A stretch of DNA of 20,403 bases from positions 1 through 20,403 of the forward strand of contig NW_014012974.1 of NCBI RefSeq assembly GCF_000611645.1, given 5' to 3'. Below are positions 1-12,500 of this stretch, piece by piece (the first letter of the stretch is position 1; every line of letters begins with the position of its first letter). Source of the stretch: Monoraphidium neglectum. Its lineage: Eukaryota; Chlorophyta; Chlorophyceae; Sphaeropleales; Selenastraceae. The position numbers were made by a program, and so were the translations under genes. The notes beneath the pieces are model-generated. The model saw only the letters and a program-made list of their open reading frames with translations, was not told the DNA's origin and made no database searches.

Positions 1-178
1 GGGCGACGGGAAAGTGGTGGTGGGGGTGCAGGGGGGGGTGAGGGTGGGGGTACGGGTGGGAGGGCCGCGAGGCAACGTCGAGGCACGCGCACGAGCGGAA
101 GCGCTGATCACTGGAGGGAGAGGGGGAGGTGTTTGGAGGGGCTGCTCAGGCCTCGCTCATCAACACACACACACACGT

Positions 179-221
<43 letters not shown>

Positions 222-282
222 ATTTCGCATACGCGCGTACACACACACACGCACGCACAACGAACACGGCCGAAAGCCTCAC
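1..282 (-). other. Partial LACS intron 14
   Basis: Begins at the GTGAGG donor following codon 475 (GH). The family continues here with a VG-x-P-type segment, but no reading frame in 1-282 encodes it, so this stretch is read as intron running off the window. It holds a TG (sense) microsatellite, then a pyrimidine-rich sense tract. The plus strand of 1-65 is strongly G-rich and could form G-quadruplexes. Confidence 0.75.
163..258. repeat. (AC)n microsatellite in LACS intron 14
   Basis: Pure (AC)17 at 183-216 with interrupted CA repeats on both sides. In transcript sense it is TG, beginning about 25 nt after the 5' splice site. Confidence 0.97.
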
Positions 283-3200
283 GTGTCCGATGGTCGGGTC
301 GTCAGGGCGCGTGAGGGATATGGTGCAGCTGGTCTCAGTCATGCCGTAGCCCTCCAGCACGGTGCAGCCGAAGCAGATGCGCAGGAACTGCATCACCTCC
401 GCGCTGATGGGGGACGCGCCTAGGAGGGGGCAGGGGCGTCGGCGCGCCGCCGTGCCGTTTTCTGGTGACGCTGTAACTTCAGATCAAATCGCGACCGGCC
501 CAAGGGCATTGATGCAACACTCAAGGTCGGGCGTGTTCAGTTGAGATGCGGCTCCCCCCCTCGGCCTCGCAGGCAGGCGTCGCTGTGGCGTCGAAGACTG
601 CGACGCGCAAACAGCCTCTCCAGCACGCGCGAACACACACACACACAACACACACGCAATCTCTCTCTAGGACACACACACACACAAAAAGACACGCACG
701 CATACACATAAACGCGCGTACGGGAGTTTGCACACCTACACACGCACGCGCACACACACACAAACACACAGTCACGCACCAACTCTCAAACAGCGGCGCC
801 ACCTCACCTGTCGTGAGGTACTTCACCTCTCCCCCCAGCTTGGCCCTGACCTTGCTGAACACAAGACGGTCCCACAGCGGCCCCCAGCGCCCGCCACCCA
901 GGTCACCCGCCTCCAGCGCCGCCTTCTTGGACGCGTACGCCTTTCATAAGCCAAGAACAAAACGATGGCGCACAGGGGGGGGGGGCGCTGCTTGATAAAT
1001 CCATAGGAATTTGTGGAGTTGGCACGCGTGGAGCTGCAGCGAGGGCCCTGGTAGCGCCTGGCAACCCCGCTGGGGCCGCCGCTGCGCGCTGGGGTGGTGC
1101 GGCTGTACGAGCTGCAACTGTCATGGCACTTTGCCCGTCGCACTGAGCCCCCCGGTACCCACCCGCTCGAACAGGGCGCGCGACATGGGGTTGCCGTCGC
1201 GTATGGCGCCCATGACTCTGTCGTAGATCCGGTTCCACAGCCGCGGCACACTCACAAAGATGTGGGGCTTGAGGACCTGCGGGGGTTGCCCAGGCGCGGT
1301 GAGGGAAGGGGGGGCATACATTTGGAGGGGCAGGGTAGGAGTTGGGTTTGGGCGATGTCGCTGTGTGTGCGTGCAGGGATTACAAAGGTGCGCGCGGCGA
1401 TGATGCGCGGCGAGCGGAGGTTGGGCAGTGTATATGCTGCCACCTGGTTGCGTCCTCACACCTGCACACCGACAAACACACACACACACTCACGCACACA
1501 CGCACACACGCACACCCCGCCAAGCTTGCTGTTTAACAAAACAGTCAAAACTGACTCATTGATTGTTTTGCACGTCAGAGCACACGCGGCTGGAAGCACG
1601 TCCGGCGGACTCACCATGACGTCATCCAGCAGCTCCTGCACGTTGCCCGAGTAGAACCCGATGCTGCCCCCCATGTGGATCGTCATCTGCAGGCGGGGGT
1701 GACGCGGCGCCAGGCGACGTGAGGCCCCCATGCATATCATCAACACACGCGGCAATCGGCCCGCAACCCCTATTTTGCGCTACATATCAGGAGAGATCCT
1801 GGCCGCCCAAGCAAGCCGAGCGGCGCGGGCGCTTGCTTGCAATGCCAAGCCCAAGGGGGAACTGGTGGCCCCGCCACCGCGTCTGTCCAAATGCCTCGAG
1901 GCCCTGCGCAACCTCTCTAATCAGTAATCAAACACTTTTGATGCCCCCGTCACCGCAGGCCGCCCAGCCAGCAACGCCGCACCCCACCGTCATGTTGTTT
2001 CTCTCGTAGATGTGGGCCAGAGGGAGGTAGCTGATGTGGCGGTCCCCCGGCTGGAACTCGTCCAGCAGCGCCGCGGTGCCGGCCGCGTCGGCGATCAGGT
2101 TGGAGTGAGTCAGCATCGCGCCTGGAGGGGACGGAGGGGTGCGGGGTCACGGGGTGACGTGGGAGAGGGCTGTCTTGAGTTGCTTCCGGACCCCTGTGGG
2201 GCCCGAGGGTGGGGTTCACGCCTGTTGCGGGGGCGGGAGGCCCTCCCAGAGTCAAGTGGGCGGAGCCGCGTGATGGTGCAGGCGGTCCCGACACTCCCCA
2301 CCCCCCACCAACAAAGCGGCAGGACAACGCCTGCAAAGTCGGTCTCGGCAGGCGGGGGAGGCGGCAGACGGCGCGGGGCGCGGCGGGGCGCGGCGGGGCG
2401 CGGCGAGGGCGGCCCGCCGGCGGCCGCGCACCCTTGGGCGTGCCGGTGGTTCCGCTGGTGTAGCAGATGGTGGCCAGGTCACTGGGCCGCGGCGGCACGT
2501 GGGCGCGCGGGTGGCGGCGGCCCAGGGACTCAACCTGCGAGCGAAGGCAACAACGAAACATTGAGAGCCGCCGCACGCGGGCAGTCGGGGGCGCCGTTTG
2601 CACTGGCCGCGGCAGGAGCCCTGGCGTGCTGGGGGGCATTTGCGGAAGCCCGCACGTACGCGGGAGGCCAGGGGGACGGGAAGCCTGCCCACCCAGAGGC
2701 CCCCGGCCGCCCTCAAACGCTGCGGCGGGGCAGGGCGGTGGTGGTCGCCCCGCACCTGCTCAATAGTGACCATCCGCGCCTTGGCGTCTGCTGGCAGCTC
2801 TGGCAGCCGCGACGCGCTCGCGCCCCACACCACCTGCGGGACAAGTATGTTTGATATACAGCGGACGCGCGCACACGTGCACGCTTGTTGGAAGCCTACA
2901 GCCAGGTTGCTTATCAGGGCTCAACGGTGGGTGGTGGCGCTTTGCCACACACGCATTGAAAGTTCAAGCTCCTGCCAAGACTGCACTGACCCAGTAGAAC
3001 AGCAGGTGCGGTGCGTTGCTGCCAGTTAAGGCGCCACTCCTGATCGCTGCTCATTCAGGGTCCCGCGCCACCCACCAGCAGCTTGATGGAGGGGCAGCGC
3101 GCGAGGCAGGACGCGAGCGTGGGCAGCACCGCGGTGCTGCAGCCCACGACAGACAGCTCCGCATGGTTGCAGATGAACCTGGCGGCACAGCGCAAAAGGG

Positions 3201-3737
3201 CACGCGTCAGCTTCATTGCCCTGCAAACCCTACCAGCCCGTCAACCACATTATGCATTGCATTTGTCACAAACTGCCGGCATATGTGAACACATCACGCA
3301 CAGAGGCACATCCATGCACGTCTGACCGTAAAATAGCTGCAGCTGTCAAGATTCTCATTTGAATGTTCAGCGGCCGATGCAAACGCGGCTGCCCCCCTCC
3401 TCCAACCCCGGCGGCTCACTCTACAGCGTCTGGCCCCAGGGTGTCATACAGGGGTACGCTGGTCATGCTGTAGGCGTGCGCCGCGGCATCCAGCAGCACC
3501 CACTCTGCCCAAGGGTTGGGTGTGACAGCGCGGCAGGCAGGGTCGGCGGTAAGCCGCGAGCGGGCGAAAGGGGGCCCCGCGGGGGCGGCTGCCGCGCATC
3601 GCGCAGGCGGCGGGGGAGAGGCGGCCTGGAAACCGCGCCGTCGCGGGCCCCTGCACGCCCTCTCGCTCTGCTTCCGACTGCCAATTGTAGCAGCCAAGGC
3701 CCCCAGACCAGCCCCCCCCCCTTGCACACACACTGAC

Positions 3738-3786
<49 letters not shown>

Positions 3787-5273
3787 TATACACATACATT
3801 GATAAGTATGCACACAAAAAACACAAACATGTGTACACACACAGGCGCACGCATAAATACACCTATACATACACCCACATGCACGCACACACACATACAC
3901 ACACTCTCACTCTCTCACACATGCACATGACCTAACGAAACACATCCACATGCACAGACCCATGCATGACCCCACCTTTGCAATTAACAGAGTAGAGCCC
4001 AATCATGGCCTTGGGGGACACCCCTAGGTGCAGCAGCCCCGACCCAATGGCCGTGCGGATGTCGCCCGCCTGCGGGGCGGCCATGCGGCGCGTTGCGGGT
4101 TCAGCGATGCGCTCCCGCGTCTCGCAGCCAGAGGGAGGGGGTCCGCTGCAGTCGTCTATGCTTCAGGAAAGTGCGAATTATTGGGCCTCGTGAAACACAT
4201 GAGTGGCCATCAATATCTCCTGGCACTGGTGCACCAAGGGCGGGTGGTGGTGGCCGTCCGGCCGCCGCGCTGAGTGCGACGCCCTCAATGCAATGGGCCC
4301 GGCCGAACCGCGGGAAGGGGAGGGCGCGGCGCGCGCCCACCTGCGAGTACGTGAGCCAGGTGTAGGGCCCCAGCTCCCCCTTGGAGTCGCGCTTGCGGCT
4401 GCCCAGGGCGGCCACCTGCAAACGGTAGGCAGCGATGTGTACTTGAGGGGCTGCGAAGGGTGCCAGCTGCCCCCCCCCCACCCACCCAACTGTCGGCTAG
4501 CAGAGAGGCGCGCGCCGTCCGCCTCAGAAGCTGCCAGGGCCTGCTACAAAAGCAGGCGAGCCGGCTGCTGTGCTGTTGGTAGAGCCGGCCGCCACCGCCA
4601 TGCCACTGGCGCCATTCGTCCCGTGTGCTTCGTTCGCTCGGCTGCCCGTCCCTTGTTTGGTGTCCATTATCCTCTCTTGCTGTCGCTCACGTGCGGAAAC
4701 CGCGCCACTGCCGTCTCCCAATTGTCATACAGCGTGTGCACGTGCTCGTCCGGCTCTGGGAAGGTGGTGAGCAGCTTCCGTGGGGAGAGCGAGGACCTGG
4801 CGCGGGAGCGAGGCAGAAGGGAGCGGGGCGTGGCACGGCGGGGAGGTCGCGCCCAGGCAGCAGCTGTTTGACAAGCCTGCTAATTGTTACGGGCTGGCAC
4901 AACAGGACGACGGGCGCATGCTGCGCCGCCGCTCCCATGCAGGCGGGCGCTGTCGTACACACCCGCTCACACCTGTACACGTCCCACGAGCCATCCGGCT
5001 GCAGCGTCTCCGGCAGCGGCACCGCATACGCCTCCTCTGCCATCAGGGGGTCGCCCGCCACCAGATCCTGCTTGCAGAGCGGGTTTGGAGGTGTCGGGGT
5101 CGGAAGAGGAACACCATGCAGCTGTGCTCTGCTGCGCTGCCTCGGCGAGTTCGCACGCTGCTCCCCCAGTCTTCTACCTGGCTTGTAGGATTGAGGACTA
5201 GCTGCTTGATCTCCTCAGCATTAGGCGCTAGCTGGTTAGCCAGCACCTCAAGCCTTCTTTCCACTTCGTCCAT
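283..5273 (-). CDS. Long-chain acyl-CoA synthetase, peroxisomal LACS6/7-like, 5' 475 codons (3' end off window)
   Basis: Activates long-chain fatty acids to acyl-CoA with ATP, probably inside peroxisomes to feed beta-oxidation. Fourteen exons (minus strand): 5273-5178, 5067-4973, 4796-4691, 4415-4341, 4069-3976, 3504-3420, 3178-3076, 2833-2756, 2534-2432, 2121-1988, 1686-1615, 1276-1163, 940-808, 419-283; all junctions keep phase. Visible motifs: WDVYR near residue 60, VPLYDTLGPDAVEF at about 170-184, the AMP-binding P-loop YTSGTTGTPKGAMLTH at 269-284, YLPLAHIYER at 310-319, and GYGMTET at 453-459. The ATG at 5273 is preceded by in-frame TAG and TGA within 18 nt, which fixes the start. Residues 7-15 fit a PTS2. 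The family is about 660-700 residues, so roughly 200 C-terminal residues lie beyond the left edge. Similarity to Arabidopsis LACS6/7 is from memory of the family. Enzyme class is very secure; peroxisomal subtype is inferred. Confidence 0.95.
632..779. repeat. Interrupted (CA)n tract in LACS intron 13
   Basis: Several short (CA) blocks broken by other bases. Transcript sense is TG; it lies 29-176 nt from the donor of a 388-nt intron, in the 5' half. Confidence 0.93.
1475..1516. repeat. (CA)n tract in LACS intron 11
   Basis: Interrupted CA repeat; transcript sense TG, about 100-140 nt from the donor of a 338-nt intron. Confidence 0.92.
2371..2407. repeat. GC-rich decamer tandem repeat in LACS intron 9
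   Basis: Unit cggcggggcg, two exact copies (2381-2400) with partial copies on each side. G-rich on the plus strand, so C-rich in the transcript. Confidence 0.85.
3726..3910. repeat. (AC)n microsatellite in LACS intron 5
   Basis: Pure (AC)23 at 3739-3784, then a degenerate CA-rich tail to about 3910. Transcript sense TG, in the 5' half of a 471-nt intron. Confidence 0.97.
5229..5255 (-). other. PTS2-like peroxisomal targeting nonapeptide in LACS
   Basis: Codons 7-15 of the LACS ORF read RLEVLANQL, an exact fit to the PTS2 consensus (R/K)(L/V/I)x5(H/Q)(L/A). It lies close to the N-terminus, where PTS2 signals act, and plant LACS6/7 also carry PTS2 signals. Targeting is inferred from the motif only. 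A C-terminal PTS1 cannot be checked because the 3' end is outside the window. Confidence 0.7.
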
Positions 5274-6255
5274 TTGATGGTGTGATCACTACGCACAGCT
5301 CAGTCCGTCTATCAAGCAATCCCACGAGCACCCTCCAACTATTATGTCGTTCTTGGCACTGCTCTTGTCGTGGATGCACAAGCGGGGTGACGATGGACGG
5401 CTGGTGCCACGCCAGCAACCTGTTTGCAACCGCGAGTGCTTTGCTGGAGGCGTGGGTATGTAGGAAGACAACGGAGCGCACGTGCAGAAACCGGCTATTG
5501 CGTCCACATAATTGCCTTGGCCGCTTGCCGGGGCATGCAGCAGCCGCACGGAAGGCGAGGATTTTGCGTGGTCATGTCGCGCTGCGTACCGTAGCATGCA
5601 AAGCAGGAGCAGGGTGCCGACCAGCCAGCGGAGCAGGCAATCGTACTCCCAACCAGCGCTCAGCCAGCTGAATCAAATTCTGCACGTGTGTAGCAAGAGC
5701 AATCGCTGAGTGTACATCAATTGGCTCGCCCGCCTTGCAAACGGCCTGGCTGCCCACCCACCTGCAGCTGCTGGGCCTGTGTCTGGCTGTCAGGCAAGGA
5801 TATGCTGCCGAAGTCGATCGACCTGATCGCCACGATCCCACTTCTATTAAACCAAAGCTTCCAGATGGTGTTACAGCTCAACAAGGAGAAGCACATCTGG
5901 TGCCGCCGGCGTGCCGGAGCGAACCAACAGGGCAGGCGGAGCCAAAAACAGCATACGCATGGACCAGCGGCATGCAGATGCCAGGAGGGCATAGGCAGAT
6001 GCCCAGCCCAATACTTGTATTGTGGTGGCGCGGATGACAGTACACACGGCTGGCAGTGGGCCAACACGCGGTCAGAGCCAAGGTAGACGAATTCAGCCTC
6101 TCAGATTGACAGCAGCTGACGGTGCAATCACGTGTCGACAGCGCCTTTGCATATTGACAGCAGTCGACAACGCACCCGCCATTCTTGCAGCCAGCCCTCC
6201 TCCCAGCCCCCCCGCCCCCCCGCTCAGGCGGCTGCAGCGTGCCAGCAGGCCGCTG
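5274..6255. other. Intergenic region: LACS 5' flank and importin-9 3' UTR
   Basis: About 980 bp between two tandem minus-strand genes. No frame shows the strong G/C third-position bias of the neighbouring exons, so I see no gene. The importin 3' UTR probably runs from 6255 down to the TGTAA at 5875-5871. A short direct repeat, attgacagcag plus a GAC end, occurs at 6105-6120 and 6153-6168. No TATA box is evident for LACS. Confidence 0.7.
5871..5875 (-). promoter_or_regulatory. Candidate polyadenylation signal TGTAA for importin-9
   Basis: TGTAA in sense (TTACA on plus) is the only one I found between the importin stop at 6256 and the LACS start. It lies about 380 nt after the stop, a normal 3' UTR length for green algae, where TGTAA is the dominant signal. 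Confidence 0.55.
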
Positions 6256-9200
6256 TCAGGACAGCAGGGCCGCCAGCGTCTGCGCCTGGTCACGCTGCAT
6301 CCCGGCCAGCGCCGCCTGTAGGAAGCCTGCGGCGAGGGCGCACGAACGGCAGCAGCAGGAGCGGCGGTCGGCCTGGGAGGGGGGCAAGGCTCCAGCCAAG
6401 GGTCCAGCGCGTGCAACAGGACTGCAAATTCAAGCAGGCACAGGGACCCAAATGCCAACAACATGCTTCAGCACTCGCAGCAGAAAACGTTCAACGGGCC
6501 GCTCCGATGTTGAGCCCTCCCTGCATCACAACATTCCATTCGTCCCCACCCTCATCCTCACGCCTCACCGGGGTCCTGCGCCGCGACCGGCGCCAGCCCC
6601 CGCCGCACGACCTCGCGCAGCGGCACCGCCGCCAGCGGGTCGGCCGCGTCCTCGGGGTCCTCCGCCGCGGGGGTGCCCGCCGCGCTGCGCGCCGCGACGT
6701 CGCCCTCAAGCCCCGCCTCCGGCAGCCCGGCCGCGTACAGCGCGCCGCCGCCGCCGCCGCCGCCGATGGCCCCGACCCGCCGGCCCGCCGCGACGATCTC
6801 CCCGCTGCCGAGCGGGTCGCCGCCGCCGCCGCCGCCGCCGTCGCTGGCGCCGGCGTCGCTGTCGTCGTCGGAGGCGTCGGAGCCTTCCAGGCCAACGGCG
6901 GCCCAGGCGTCGTCCTCCTCGGCGGCGAAGAGCAGCTGCCCCAGCACGTGCACCAGCTTGGCAGCGGCCGGGACCTGGGCGGCGGCACGGGTGGGGTGCC
7001 GAAAAGATCGGCTCTGTCATTCTGCAACTCAAAGGGCTGGCAGCACCCAGTCGGCAAGAGCGGGCTTGGCTAGGTGGGGGCACACGCAAGCTGATACCCT
7101 CTTAACAGGCCAAGGCTTTTGGGACGCGTATCCGCTAAGTATTCGCACCACCCTCCTATCAAAAAGGGCACCTGTGTGTACTGCAGGCCCCCTTGCCGCC
7201 GCGCCGCGCTCCGCGTCACGCGCCCCCCGCCGGCCGCCTCCACCGGCGCCCCCCGCACGCTCAGCGCCGCGAGCGCCGGGTGCCCCCGCTGCGCCAGCAG
7301 CGCACCCAGCGCCGCCGCCGTCTGGCGCGTCGCCAGCGCGCCGGCTACGTCTGGGGCTGCCTCCAGCAGCAGCGGCAGCGCCGCCTGCAGCCCCGACTGC
7401 TGCTGCGCGCCTCCGCCGCCGCCGCCGCCGCCCGCTGCTGGCAGCTGTGTCACCTCCACAGTGGATGACGCCAACAGATCGATGAGCCCCTTTGCATCCG
7501 CCAGCGCGAGCCGGGCGAAAAAGGGCACCAGCCCGGCCGCCACCCGCGGGCTGGGCCCTGCCGCCAGCTTCCGCGCGGCCGCCGCCACCAGTTCCGGCGG
7601 GCAGCTTCCAAAGGTCTTGAGAAGCTGCAGCAGCAGGTCCCCAGCGGCGACCGAGCAGCCGTCGGGCAGCTTCGGGTCGAGCAGCCGCGCGGCGCAGCCG
7701 GCGAGAAGCTGCTGGACCGTGTCGGGGCTGGAGCCAGGGGGCCCCCACTGGACAATGTTGGGGCCCCCGCAGCGCAGCTGGGGCAGAGGGGCGGTGTGAG
7801 AGCGCGTTTGAGCCTGAAGGGGTCGGACTCAAAATACGTAGAGGACACCGCGGTGTTGGAGCCCAACTGCCCTCTGGCGTCAGGTGCTGCATGCGCTTTC
7901 TTTTCGCGGCTCCCTGGGAATGAATGCGGCCGACTATCACACAACACACAGACGCATGTGCAGGCAAACGTGGCCGCGCCAAGAGAGGCACACGCGCGCG
8001 CCTGCCCACGCCACGCCCCACCGACCCACCAGCTGCACCAGCAGCGCCGTCGCGGCGGACGCCTCCGAGGGGTCATCCGTCGCCCCCAGCAGCGCCGCCG
8101 CCGGCGCCAGCGCCGCGCGGCAGACGGCGGCCGCCACCTGGGGCGCGGCCGGCTGGGCGAGGACCTCGAGCAGGTTCAGGGAAGCTTCCACCAGCATGGG
8201 CGGCTGGGCAGGCGGCTGCTCCACTACCTGGCGGATGGGCCCGGGTGGGTTTTGGAGGGGGGGGAGATAATGACTGTGGTGATCTTATGAAATGCTTGAC
8301 ACGGGTCGCACGGCGCCAGGCTCAACGGCACGCCAGCAGGGCGCCCGCAGGAGGCGCAGGCAGTGGGATGCCAGCACAACAGGCGCTCGTGAGACAAGCA
8401 CAGGGCGCTTGGCGGGGCCGCCTGTGGGGGTGCGGTGGGACGCTGTCGTGGCTCACGGCGACGAGGACGGGCAGGGCATAGCGCGCCAGCTCTGGCAGGC
8501 AGCGCGGGCAGGCGGCCAGCGCGCGCAGCACGTCTAGGCCCTCGTCTGCGCAAGGTGAGCGCGTATGCAGGTGCAGGCGCGGGCGTAGGCGTGGGCGCAT
8601 GGGGGTGGGCGGAGCGGCGGAGGATCGCACCCAGGTGCAGCTGAGAAAGGGCACAGATGCTGATTGCGCTGTATCACGGATCCATTTCAAAGCAGCACAC
8701 ATTGCGTTTCTATGCTCCTCAAGCCAGGGGTGTTGCCATCAAACAATCGAACAGAGCAGCAGTATTGCAGCGAGGCAGGTGTTGGGGCGCGCCCCACCCG
8801 CGACGAGGGGGTCGGCCACGTTTGCCGACCAGGCCTCCAGCACCGGCCCCGCCAGCTGCATGACGTGGCGCGCCGCCACCTCTGTGTCCACCTGGACGGG
8901 AGTGGAGGAGAAGATAACAGAGCCACAAGCCCAGCAATGCGTTGGGGCCGGGGGCCCGGAGCTAAGCGGGCTGGTGTGAGGGCGTCAGAAGACGCTATAG
9001 CGGGCACCAGGGGGGATGGCGGTGCAATGAGAGGCGCGATGAGAGGCGCACGCTTCGAGGGTTGAAAAAAGGAGGCTTGAGAAAGACGAATGAGTGACGA
9101 CCTACGGCGCAGCATCGTGCCGCCCGCCTCGGCCCGCTCGGCCCACGGCACATGGTCACTGTCCGCGCCTTGGCACATGCGATGCATACAAGCGTATAAA

Positions 9201-9479
9201 CATGACTAAAAGCACACACACTCATTCGGACATACTCCCTCTCCCTCCCTCACCTTTACAATCTCCTGCCCACCTGTACGAGCGCCGCGAGTGTCCCGAG
9301 CACGAGGTGCATCGTCTCCTCACTGCTGCCACCCAGCAGCTGCAGCAGCCCCCCGTAGACGCCCGGCAGCAGCGGCTGCAGCACGTGCTTGGGGACGGTG
9401 GGCGCCAGCTGGCAGAGGGCCCGCAGGGCGCCGACCTTGGCTGCGACGGGCAGAGCGCCTGTGAAGAGGTGTGTGTGCA

Positions 9480-9544
<65 letters not shown>

Positions 9545-12500
9545 CATCGGCGGGACAATTGACCAGTTGTGGCGAACTTGCGTTTGCACCTGAGGATTGA
9601 ATACTGCAGGTTGAACATTGGAGGTGAAGTTGCTGAAACACTTGCACATCGATCAAATCAGAGTGTATCAGCCAGGGACGGAGAGGGCGTGTGGAGGGCT
9701 CACCAGACACGCCCGCCGCCGCCCCCTGCAGCAGCGCCTGCTTCTGCTGCGCCGTGGCTAGCGGGTGCAGCTTGGCGCCCAGCCACAGCGCGCGGCCTAC
9801 CAGCAGGGCGGTGCCGCCTGGGAGGGCGGGGATGCAGGCATGGGTGCGGGTGCATGCGGAAACACAAGGACCACGCCCCAACGTCAAGCTGCGCGGCCAC
9901 AGATGTCTGACACTGCGAACAGCGAGACGGGGGGCTCAGCCCCAATTTGCCGCATGCCGCACCACAGACAGTCACATACCCTGAGGGTCTTTCAACCCTG
10001 ATGGAGCCAAGCACAGGCCCCGCTCACCCTTGCTGCCATCACCGCCCTGGCACGCCGCCGACGCGACCGTCTCCGGCAGCAGCTCCCGCTGCAGCAGTGA
10101 GTCGATCATTGGGGGCACCTCGGCGCGGACCCGCGCGTCGCGCAGCGGGGCCTGCGGGTGCGGGCGCGCAGGCCGGCGCGCGGCGCATATGAGCAGCAAG
10201 GACGAGCTAGCGGGTTCAGTCAATGCTGCCAGGCCTATGGGGGGGTGAGCAACCCCTTGTGATTCCAACTCCAGGTGACCACAATTCCTCAAAGCAATTT
10301 GACATGCAGTTGGAAGGAATGCACTCTCGTACTCAATCCCGTGTCACCAGTGCATCATGAATCGAGTGGCCCAGCCTGCCCCGCCCTGCCGCCTACCTCG
10401 TCCGCAGATGTGAGCAGGTTGCCAAGCACCAGCAGCGCCGCCTCGCGCAGCCGGTACCACCGCGGCCGGCCCCGCGCAGCCGCCTCGTCCGCCTGCGCGG
10501 CGCACAACCAGGGCGTCCGGGGCAAGAGGGGAAAAGGTCAGCACGCACGTGTAGGCGGGACAACAAGCGGTGGAAGAACTGCAACTTGGCGGCCGCGGCC
10601 AGCCGGGCTCACTCGTCACCCCCGCACGGCCTAGCAGTGCCATGCCATACCGTCCTCGCACCCCCGGCTCCACAGGCCACAAAATATAGCGCCCCGTGAG
10701 CGCTCAATGCACGATGTGTCTCAAAGTCAAGTGCCCTGTTGCACATACACACATGCGAGCGCGCACAAGAGTGTGCATGCACCCATGCATGCGCCCGCAC
10801 ACACACACACACACTCACATACACACGTGCATGCGCGTGCGTGTGCACCCACTCAAACAGACACAACACACACACACACACACATACAACCACACCTCTG
10901 CCAGCTTCCTCTTGACCGCCGCCAGGGCCGCCTCCAGCGCCGGTCCCTCAAACTCCTCCAGCAGCTGGTCCACCAGGATCTCGGCAGACGGCCTGAGGTG
11001 GGGATCAGGGGTTGGGTGATGCCACATGGCTTTAGGTGATGGTTGGCCGTTTCCAGAATGGGTTTGCTGGGGCGAAATAAACGCTTGGTGTTCTTTAACG
11101 CTACTTTGGCAGGGTTTGGAGGTTTTCACGAGGGTTGGCCCAAAAGAGTGCGACTGGCCAGGAGGGCAGTAGCCAGTGACGCGACTGCCTCCATCAATGG
11201 TCGGTGTGCTGGCGGCAAGCCGGCGCAAGTGCGAGGAGGCGGACGGCAGGGTGGCGCCCGATCGCGCAGCCCAGGCGGTCGGCGGGGCTCGACAGCCGAA
11301 TCAGCAACGGGTTGGCGCCGGCGGCAGTAAAAACTCCTACCTGCAGCCGACGATATCAGCGTCCTCGTCAGCGAGCAGCGCGTTGGGGTCCGCCGCCCAT
11401 AGCTCCTCCTGGGGCCCGCTCATCTGGCTGAAGGCCACGCAGAGGATCGCCAGCTCGGGCAGCGCCGGCAGCAGCAGCTTCTGGTGGCGCGGGCTGCCCG
11501 CCAGCGTCAGCAGCAGCTCGAACAGCTGACGAACAGGGAGTTTGGGGGGATCAGGGCGGGGAAAACGCGGAAGGCGAGGGGGCAGCAGGCTGTGGTCAGG
11601 ATGAGACGGATGCTGGCAGAGCAAGTCTGCATGCTGATGTGGATACAGTCGATTGAAAGTTGATGCAGGTTGCGAGTGCAGTTGCCTGGAGTTGACCCCT
11701 AAGTGCAAGGATGACTTTGTTTCGAATCTCGTCACGTCACCCTCCTGGCGGAGGGTGTTTTGCCGCATGGCCTTACGCAATGGGCCATGCTCGGTCGTGC
11801 CATGTCTCATCATTGGGGCGGTGCCTGCTTTCTGCCTCAGTACACGGAATCCAATGGAGCTGGAAAATTTGCCCCGCTCACAAAAACCCAGCACATCTGC
11901 ACATCCTGTGCGCACACGCGCACACCTACACATCTTTACACTCGTGCGTGCGAGCGCACATGCACACACTCGCACACACAAACACACACACACACACACA
12001 CGAATTCAGGCCCAAACACGTGCACATGCACGCATGGATCGCACGCGCACGCGCACGCGCACGCGCGCGTCTCCCATGCGCAGGACCCTGCAGGCTCCCC
12101 CGCGCCTCACCTGGCTGAGCACTGTCTCCAGCCGCAGGGCGCTGCCCTCCTCCAGGCCCTCGTCCCCTGCCGGCGCCTCGTCATCGCCCTCCTCCCCCTC
12201 CACCATTAGAGCCTGGGACCGTTTTGGGGGGGGATGCAAACGCTGCCATCAAGATCCTGGTTGATCAGGGGCTGTCTGGCAGGTACTGATGGGTGTTGCC
12301 GAGCGGCCACCCCCTAAGCTGAGCTTCTCTCATCGCATTGCACATGCGACAGAGTTGAGGTTGTCCTGTGACCCCGCAACTCATTGCTGAGAAACTGGCG
12401 CATCAAGGCAGGCGCGTGTCAGGGCAAGGCGGCCGCAGCAAACCCCGAGTGGGCAGCAGGCAGGCGGACGTGCCCACAGACCTGGTGCAGAGCGGCCCCC

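Noticed and set aside
1..165. Possible fifteenth LACS exon after a CTCCAG acceptor-like site in the sense strand
   Set aside because: The following frame does not continue the conserved LACS sequence expected after GH, so it is treated as intron.
3463..3935. ORFs rich in His-Thr or Cys-Val repeats
   Set aside because: Translation of the (AC)23 microsatellite in LACS intron 5; the same holds near 180, 650, 9500, 10800, 11950 and 14150.
6132..7485. Long plus-strand ORFs over importin-9 exons 17-19
   Set aside because: Arg/Pro-rich antisense shadows; the minus strand encodes well-matched importin-9 sequence with correct splice sites.
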